Assembly: GCF_030272615.1 (NCBI RefSeq)
Contig: NC_081406.1
Location: 401,650,939-401,714,938 of the forward strand
Direction: 5' to 3'
Source: Cryptomeria japonica
Taxonomy: Eukaryota; Streptophyta; Pinopsida; Cupressales; Cupressaceae
Length of the DNA stretch: 64,000 bases
A program made the position numbers and the translations under genes. Numbering within the stretch: the stretch's first letter is position 1; the number at the start of each line of letters is the position of its first letter. The notes beneath the pieces were generated by a model. The model was not told where the DNA came from. It was given only the letters and a program-made list of their open reading frames with translations, and made no database searches. This document shows, one piece after another, positions 57,901-64,000 of this stretch.

Positions 57901-59257
57901 ATATAGTATTTATTAATAGGGTCAAACATGGTCAACTAAGTTAATCAAAGCTTGGTTTGGGGAAGGCCTTACATAGGTTTCGAGGAGGCTAAAAGGCATG
58001 TCTCCGATATGCATTATTTTGCTGATACAAATTTATTGGTGGAAGACAGCAAGAGAGGATAAAGAAAGGCTTCGGTGAGATAGTAGATCCATTCATCGAC
58101 AGGGCATAATGATATCGATGGAAGAGGTATTTCGGTGGAAAAATAAAGGAGGTCACCGAAGCCCAAGGTTTATTTGACATAAAAACACGATGGATATCAG
58201 ATAGGTATCAGTGAGGAGACAATCATAATGACCGAATACAACATTGCGATGAAGGGAGAAAATACCTAGTCGAATTAATGTTCAAAATAAAGCTGTTAGT
58301 TAACGATTATATGTTGAAAAGCCACAACACTTGGTGATAATGTATACTCTCATATAAAGGAGGGAGATTTTGTAATGTGGATAAGAATTAGAGCAAGAAG
58401 TAGATTATAGCCTCAGGCTTACCATTGTACAATTTTGGGAAATATATATAATATAATCAGTTGTTTTTCCTTTGCATATGTGTTACGAATTACTGCATTT
58501 TTCTAGAGGCAGTTGCTTATGATATTATCTAAAGGAGATAAGGTTATTTGTGTTGTTCTAGTAAAATTATGTGTTTCATATTGTAGATTTGGATCAAAAA
58601 GATTTACTTGCGAATTGTTATTGTTCCTTGTATTTCTTCCTTGGATGGTCTCTTAAGGTTAGAGTTAAATTCATTCAGGCAGTTTACAATATAGACATTG
58701 AAGTAGAGCTCATAAGAAACAGTAACTAACAGACTCATCGAGAGGGGTTGGGTTTAAAAACTGTCTCATAAGTTTACACAATAAGTCCTAAAGAGATATA
58801 AAGACTTTGTAACCCAAACAACAAAGAAAGGCACTGGTCATCTATAAAATACAACTCATCAATTCATACTTTCACATTAAAAGTAATAGGAGTAGCTGAG
58901 TAGGAATTCTAGAATAAATTAGCAATAGTGTGTATATATATATTTCAAGCACAAAGATCAAATAGCTTCTACAACAACAATCTTGAACTCATTTTCTATA
59001 TCTCCATCCTAGGAGCTTATGCCATTCTGAGATAGGAGGAAGTCAGATCAAGACACTAATCTGCTATAAAAAATATTAGTTGAAGGAACAACTAGTGAGT
59101 AGGTATACCCGCCTAGGTCCTATAGAGCCTAAAGTGAGAGAGTTAGTAACCAAATAGGTTCACTCTATAAGCTGGCCAAGTCAATTGGAAGGTTTGAGCA
59201 TATGAGTTGGCATTTCCTTAGAACCTATCTAATCTGTTGATTTGAGAGCCAACAGAT

Positions 59258-59273
59258 TGGCGACTCTGCTGGG
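59258..59273 (+). promoter_or_regulatory. Primer-binding site of element C
   Basis: TGGCGACTCTGCTGGG, a primer site used by many plant Ty3 elements. Confidence 0.9.
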
Positions 59274-59593
59274 AAGATTCATTTAAAAGGTACTCTGTTG
59301 TGGGAAGGAACTCATATACAAAATACAAATTCCTTTCGAGAAGAAAGGGGGCGACTCTGAAATAAGAAGTTTTATGTACGAAAGGAGGTCAATAACACAA
59401 GGCCACCCCATAGTCCAATTAAACTTTGATTAGAAGAGAAGTAAAAGAAATCCAAACGAGAAATCAATAGATAGTCCGATGGAACCTAAAAATGACTTTA
59501 TGAATGGGAAGTATAATCAGCACTATTCTAAAAACCATTCACATCTAGCCTTGAGTAAATAGAATTATACAGTTCCCACATACCCCAGGGATG

Positions 59594-61654
59594 AGGATTT
59601 GGGAGCTGTGGATAAAGCGCAGAAAGGGAAATACCCTCCTGGCTTTAAGAATCACCTTCCAAATTCAAGGGTAGGGGCTTCGAGCTCCTCAAGCTTGAGC
59701 AAGGTGGATGCATCAGACCATATGGTAGACTTGATGAAACAAATGGTTGAAGTAGCCATTGAGATGAGAGATGATGGAAGAGTACAGGAGTGTGTAGAAT
59801 TATGTGCTAAATTGGGTATAAATATCAATGAAGATGATATTAATCATGACTTGGAGAGATATAGAGCGAGAAGTGAATGTGCGGCCCAAGGACCAAACAG
59901 AGGAAGAAGCAACACATATAAGACTGGTTCAAAAATCAACACCTACAGAGTATCTGAAAACCCTTTATATGATGTTAGGCCAAATGACTTCCCATATAAT
60001 AATATACCTCCTCAGCACAAACACAACCACCCCATCAACTTCCCATACCCCAATTTACCTCCTGAGTATCAGCATAACCAATTCAATGCCTTTACATATC
60101 AAAACCACTTTCAATCACAAAACCAATTTCCTCATAGTAATAACAATGTGAGACCAAACTATGGAAACTTTTCCCAAGGTGGATACGGGTTGATGAATAC
60201 AGAATGCATCAGGCAGTTTGACTTTTCAGGGATGATGGTGTATCCTCATCCTATCCCTAATGAAATTAGGACTACAATACCAAAGTTCATTGGGAGTAAT
60301 GCCATCTCAGAGGAAGCACATTGCAAAGCTTTTGACACATTTATGAAGGATTTCTGTTTCCCATATGAGGATGTCAAGATGAAGTTGATCATGCAGTCAT
60401 TGATAGAGGATGCTCGAGATTGGTTCAGAGCACTGCCAGATTTTTTTAGTAAATAGCCTTTCAAAATTCAAAAGACTTTTTCTTGAACAATACGGAGACC
60501 ACAATAGACTAGAGTTTGCCTTACATGAGATCATAAGCATCAAGAAGGATACAAATGAAGCAGTGGCCGATTTCAATAAGAGATTATATAGAGTTATGAA
60601 TAAAATCCCTAATAGAATAAAACCGGTTCCTGAAGTTAGCATTTTGTACTACATGAATGCTTTTGACAGTAAAACAAACTATGAGCACAGGACAAAGAAT
60701 CCTACAACCCCTCAAGGAGTCATGAAAGCGACCATAACTATAGAGAATAATAGAAAAATAGTTGGAACTATAGGAAGAAGGGAGGATGCAAGGTTGTTCA
60801 ATCCAAAGGCCCCTAAACAAATAAAGGACGATGACAAGTTGGACAAGGTGTTGAATGTTTTCAAGGATTTTTCTGTCAGAGTGAATAAAATAGAGAAACA
60901 ACAGTTTTATTGCCATGATAGGCCTAGATTGCATGATATGCCTTATAATACCACATGAAAAGACGGAAAACTAGTGAACAAGAACCCAAAAGAAGGTAAC
61001 CAAATACCAGATCCTTTGAGAAAAGTGGTGAACCAGGTGGTTGATGAAGATATGTGGTGCTTAGCGTGTGATATGCCTCATTCTCCTTACCATTGTGCGG
61101 TGGCAATGAAGTTGCAGGGAAGAGAGGAAGAATGTGAAGAATATGCAAATGATCATGCGATAAAATTACTATCCTTTGAGTACTATGACTCATCTGAGGG
61201 GAGTGAAGGAAATGATGTAAATTCTAGGCAGATTAATCAACAATGTTGTATGCAACAAGTATTCTCAGATGAGGAAGATGAAGTCAGGCTGAAGATCCCT
61301 ACTAAAGAAGAACGAGAGAGGATTACTACAGCTGCTGTTGAACAAGCCAAAAGGACTTATATGATAAGAAATAGAACTATAAACCCTGAACAAGGAAAAC
61401 TATCAGGCATGTTCATGAAGGAGATTAATAAAACATCTAAACCGATAACTAGGCCGAATAGAACCCAGGGAGAAAACACAAAGTTAATTAAAGAAAAGGA
61501 GTTGCAAGATTCTAGGATGCAAAAGGGTGATAAGGATGAGACGATGGACACTTCAGTACTACCTACTACAACATCATTTGATATTGCCAACACCTTGAAA
61601 CAGATGAAGGTCTCTGTCCCACTACTTGAAATGATGAAATTCCTGGAGTATTGA
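59594..61654 (+). pseudogene. Gag of element C
   Basis: Three successive frames. 59594-60456 has a Pro/Asn/Tyr/His-rich linker, then PKFIGSNAI..EAHCKAFDTFM and DARDWFRALP, the capsid-like gag region. 60410-60958 has SKFKRLFLEQYGDHNRLEFALHE. 60974-61654 has CLACDMPHSPYHC, a knuckle-like motif, and a charged tail. Frameshifts at about 60440 and a stop at 60956 break the protein. It would have formed the particle shell around the element RNA. Confidence 0.8.
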
Positions 61655-61753
61655 GAAAAAACCTTGAAGGTGATCAATGGTGTATCTAAGGAAGAGACCA
61701 AATAACATAAACAAAATAGCCAAAATAATGATAACCCTATTCCAACTATATAT

Positions 61754-62146
61754 TTGGGGTCAACAATAGCAAAAAATCCCTCTCAAGTAGACCCATTTTA
61801 TGTAACCCTGATGATCAATAACAAGATGATAAAAAATTGCATGATTGACTCAGGAGTTGCTATAAATGTTATGCTAGTAGGAGTCATGAGGGAACTTGGA
61901 ATGTCAGTGGACACAAATTTTGGTAAATGCTATGCCATGGATAACCATTCCATCTCAGTAGTTGGTGTCATGAAGGATGTTGAATTCAAATTGGCAGCAT
62001 GTCCAGAAGCATCTTATAAAATGGACATCACTGTGGTTGATCTCCCTCCTAACTATGGTATATTATTGTCGAGACAATGGTCGAATCTGATAGGAGGCCA
62101 TGTCCAGTTAGACTTATCATATTCTACTATACCAGTAAATGGATAG
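61754..62146 (+). pseudogene. Retropepsin-like protease of element C
   Basis: CMIDSGVAINVM carries the catalytic D-S-G; later YGILLSRQW stands for the usual 'LLGRPW'. It is in frame with the end of gag after stops at 61652 and 61703, and ends in a TAG at 62144. It would have cut the polyprotein. The catalytic triplet is kept, but the frame is isolated. Confidence 0.8.
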
Positions 62147-62214
62147 GAGGTAAGGATTGAGAGAGAACCTCGCTCTGAATACATCATCGAGGAGGCGGAA
62201 CCTATTGATTCGAT

Positions 62215-62744
62215 ATGGACAACTTCAAAGTAGAGTTGACGAAAACAAAATTGAGAGGATTGACCCCAATAGAGTCTACAGTCAAAGAGAGTAAAGATCA
62301 AGTATGGAAGATGTACTTTGATGGATCATGTAGCAAGGAAGGAAGTGGGGCTGGGATCGTATTTATTTCACCAGACGGAGAGACGTTCAAATATTCTTTT
62401 AAACTGATGTTTGAGTATACAAATAATATTGCAGAATACGAAGCTTACTCACTAGACTAAATGTGGCTACCAAGCATAGAATCAAATTTCTTAGTGTCCT
62501 TGGAGACTTCGAACTAGTAATATCTCAAATCAAACAAAAATATGCCTCCATACATCTCAGGTTGAAACAATATAGGGATGTTGTATGGGATACCATAGAA
62601 CTATTTGATGCTTTCCAAATAAAATGGATTGACAGATCAAAGAACATCATGGATGACTTCTTGGCCAATGTTGCCTTAAAGGAGAATGATATAACAGTGA
62701 ATGGAGTCTTAGAAATGGAAATAAAGTCAGGCCTTCTGTTCTAG
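62215..62744 (+). pseudogene. RNase H-like domain upstream of reverse transcriptase
   Basis: MYFDGSCSKEGSGAGIVFISPDG, then NNIAEYEA, LGDFELVISQI and KNIMDDFLANVAL: the D, E, D, D positions of an RNase H fold of the archaeal-like type acquired by Tat-lineage plant retrotransposons. A frameshift near 62450 splits it. It lies between protease and reverse transcriptase, whereas the canonical Ty3 RNase H comes after reverse transcriptase. The canonical one is also present at the window edge, so C has two. Confidence 0.8.
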
Positions 62745-62749
62745 ATAAT

Positions 62750-64000
62750 TTGTACAACTGGCAAGTTTTTCATGATGACAATGATTTGTTAAAGTTTTTG
62801 CACTATGTGGATCACTACCAGGCACAAGCTATCAATTTTAATAGCTTTGTAGAGATGACAAATGGGAAGGAGACTTTGTTGGGACAAGAAATCATACAGT
62901 TAAAATCTAATAAGATACCTAGAGGATTAGTCGCATTAGAAAGAGCTTTCAACATACAGGACAAAGTCGAGATCAAAGGAGCCTCAGTCAAAGAGACTGA
63001 TGTTGAGCATATTGATTTGGGAAGCAAAGAATCACCAAGGCATGTTTTTATTGGTAATAAATTGACCCCTGAAATGAAGCAACAGTTAGTAAGGTTACTC
63101 AGAAAATATAAGCATGTATTTGCATGGTCTTATGATGACCTCAAAGCATACAATGAAGATCTTTTCCAACATGAGATACCTCTCAAACCTGATGCTAAAC
63201 CATTCAGACATAAACAAAGATCTATAAATCTGACTTTACTACCTAAAATGAAAGAGGAAATAATAAAGATAAAAGATGCAGGGATAATCAAACATTTCAG
63301 AGGGCAATGGATGTGGCATTTGCAGAACTGATTGATGTAATAATGGTAGTGTATCAAGATGATTTAACAGCCTATTCAAAAAGGGCTGAAGACCATTGCG
63401 GTCACCTTGAGAAGATATTCAAGAAAGCCCTGGAATATGGAATATCCCTCAATCTGAAGAAATGTCACTTTACAGTTAAAGAAGGGAAGCTCCTGGGACA
63501 CATAGTATCCAAGGAAGGGGTGAAAATTGACCCTGAAAGAGTAGCTGCAATAAATGAAGTGCCTATCCCAAAGACTGTCAAAGCTATTCAATCATTTTTG
63601 GGACAAATCAATTTTGTCAGGAGGTTCATCCTTAATTTTGTAGATATCATCAAACCTATAGTGAGGATGTTGAAAAATGAATCTAGAATTGATTGGGATG
63701 CAGAGGGATTAGATGCATTTATAAACATAAAGAGGGCAATATCTGAGGCACCGGTATTGATATCCCTATATTTTAATAAACCCTTCTTGGTTTTTTCATT
63801 TGCATCATGCCATACAGTAGCGGCAGTCTTGCTACAAAAGAACCAGGAAAATTATGAACAACCTATTGCATATTTCAGTAAGTCACTGAATTCATCCGAA
63901 ATTAAATACGACCTAAATGAAAAGAAAGCTTATGCCCTGGTAAAAGCAGTAAAATAATTCAGACCATATTTGGTAGGTGTAGAAGTCATAACACATGTTC
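62750..64000 (+). pseudogene. Reverse transcriptase (core deleted) and RNase H of element C
   Basis: 62750-63290 encodes the connector and first part of reverse transcriptase (IPRGLVALERAF, HVFAWSYDDLKAYN, HEIPLKPDAKPFRHKQRSI). At about 63290-63300 it jumps from DAGIIKH to FQRAMDVAF, so roughly 80-90 residues of the palm, including the first catalytic aspartate, are missing; the frame also shifts. Then VYQDDLTAYSK (catalytic box YQDD) and LLGHIVSKEGVKIDPERV, and the Ty3 RNase H start (PFLVFSFASCHTVAAVLLQK), to a TAA at 63955-63957. Readable sequence (FRPYLVGVEVITH) continues to the window end. The enzyme is dead. Confidence 0.88.

Larger units (their letters stand above)
53314..57973 (+). mobile_element. 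4.66-kb LTR-like unit D with target duplication
   Basis: TGTCATGCCC...GGCCTTACA flanked by perfect 5-bp duplications, TAGGT (53309-53313 and 57974-57978). I see no gag or pol, primer site or paired internal LTRs, so the simplest reading is an unusually long solo LTR. Its ends, TGTCATGCCC and AAGGCCTTACA, recall long LTRs of some Ty3 chromoviruses; that is a guess. It includes an AT-rich half with microsatellites, a GC-rich island (54520-54720) and about 2 kb of mixed sequence with a 31-bp duplicate near 56096-56155. Confidence 0.75.
52580..59254 (+). repeat. 5' LTR of element C (about 2.0 kb plus nested D)
   Basis: TGTTGAGCATC at 52580 to GCCAACA at 59254, four bases before the primer site. 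It contains many TATCGATG-like words and at least two related ~255-285-bp units (53027-53308 and 57979-58230, both starting TTTCGAGGA.GCTAAAAGGCATGT). Unit D sits at the junction between them. The start is inferred from end symmetry and from where element A stops being readable. Confidence 0.65.
52580..64000 (+). mobile_element. Ty3 element C with RNase H ahead of reverse transcriptase, runs off the window
   Basis: Begins with a 5' LTR (52580-59254, containing nested unit D), then primer site TGGCGACTCTGCTGGG, gag, protease, an RNase H-like domain, a deleted reverse transcriptase and the second RNase H at the window edge. It is inserted in the protease region of element A. The LTR ends TGTTG...CAACA are inverted repeats. 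Integrase and 3' LTR lie outside. All ORFs are broken. Confidence 0.85.

Noticed and set aside
40818-64000. Organelle or viral insertion explaining the 3' half of the window
   Set aside because: Primer-binding sites, LTR ends and Ty3 gag/protease/RNase H motifs explain the region as nested retrotransposons.

Overview
This window looks like nuclear DNA from a large, retrotransposon-rich plant genome. A conifer or other gymnosperm is my best guess. The evidence is one intron-containing plant plastid-import gene (TIC20 type) in 64 kb, the rest being nested LTR retrotransposons, a full-length LINE and AT-rich decayed sequence with premature stops. The species call is inference.

Layout. 1-8467: old transposon sequence. 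It holds a Ty3-type element with gag and protease only (1041-5713, target duplication GCTAG), a Tat-like solo LTR nested in that element's own LTR (4620-5593, duplication ACCGG), a 57-bp minisatellite and a decayed Ty1/copia integrase on the minus strand. 8468-16713: a complete 8.2-kb LINE bounded by a perfect 15-bp target duplication. It starts with a dimeric tRNA-like module carrying pol III A and B boxes. It then encodes ORF1 (CCHC knuckle), ORF2 (endonuclease, reverse transcriptase, RNase H) and an intact third ORF of 574 aa. 16842-25456: an LTR fragment interrupted by element E (17200-24852), an LTR element without pol. 26007-27622: a 1.6-kb retroposon with an 18-bp target duplication whose 3' end resembles the LINE 3' end. 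28330-31130: LTR remnants and microsatellites. 31401-32868: the TIC20-type gene, minus strand, two coding exons. 34930-40817: no recognisable gene, but a long palindrome, a G-run inverted repeat and arrays of short palindromes. 40818 to the end: nested Ty3 elements A (40818-52579, continuing past C) and C (52580 to beyond the window), with element B (relative of E, 44515-51176) inside A and a 4.66-kb LTR-like unit D (53314-57973, duplication TAGGT) inside the LTR of C.

Most interesting system. Elements E and B, 20 kb apart and clearly divergent, share an organisation I do not recognise as a standard autonomous family. ORF-A has a coiled coil and four CCHC knuckles. ORF-B is a roughly 1,000-1,135-codon frame with a globular N-terminal domain, charged linkers and helical C-terminal regions. 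There is no reverse transcriptase or integrase. The LINE carries, downstream of its RNase H, a third ORF of the same general plan (globular head, acidic and basic low-complexity linker, coiled coil). The tRNA-like head, the ordinary LINE genes and ORF3 all lie between one pair of target duplications, so they moved as one unit.

How the parts relate. The LINE could supply the enzymes that mobilise the 1.6-kb retroposon through the shared 3' end. E and B would need enzymes from an autonomous copia-like partner not seen here. Almost every retroelement ORF is broken. The LINE stops fit C-to-T decay at plant CHG methylation sites.
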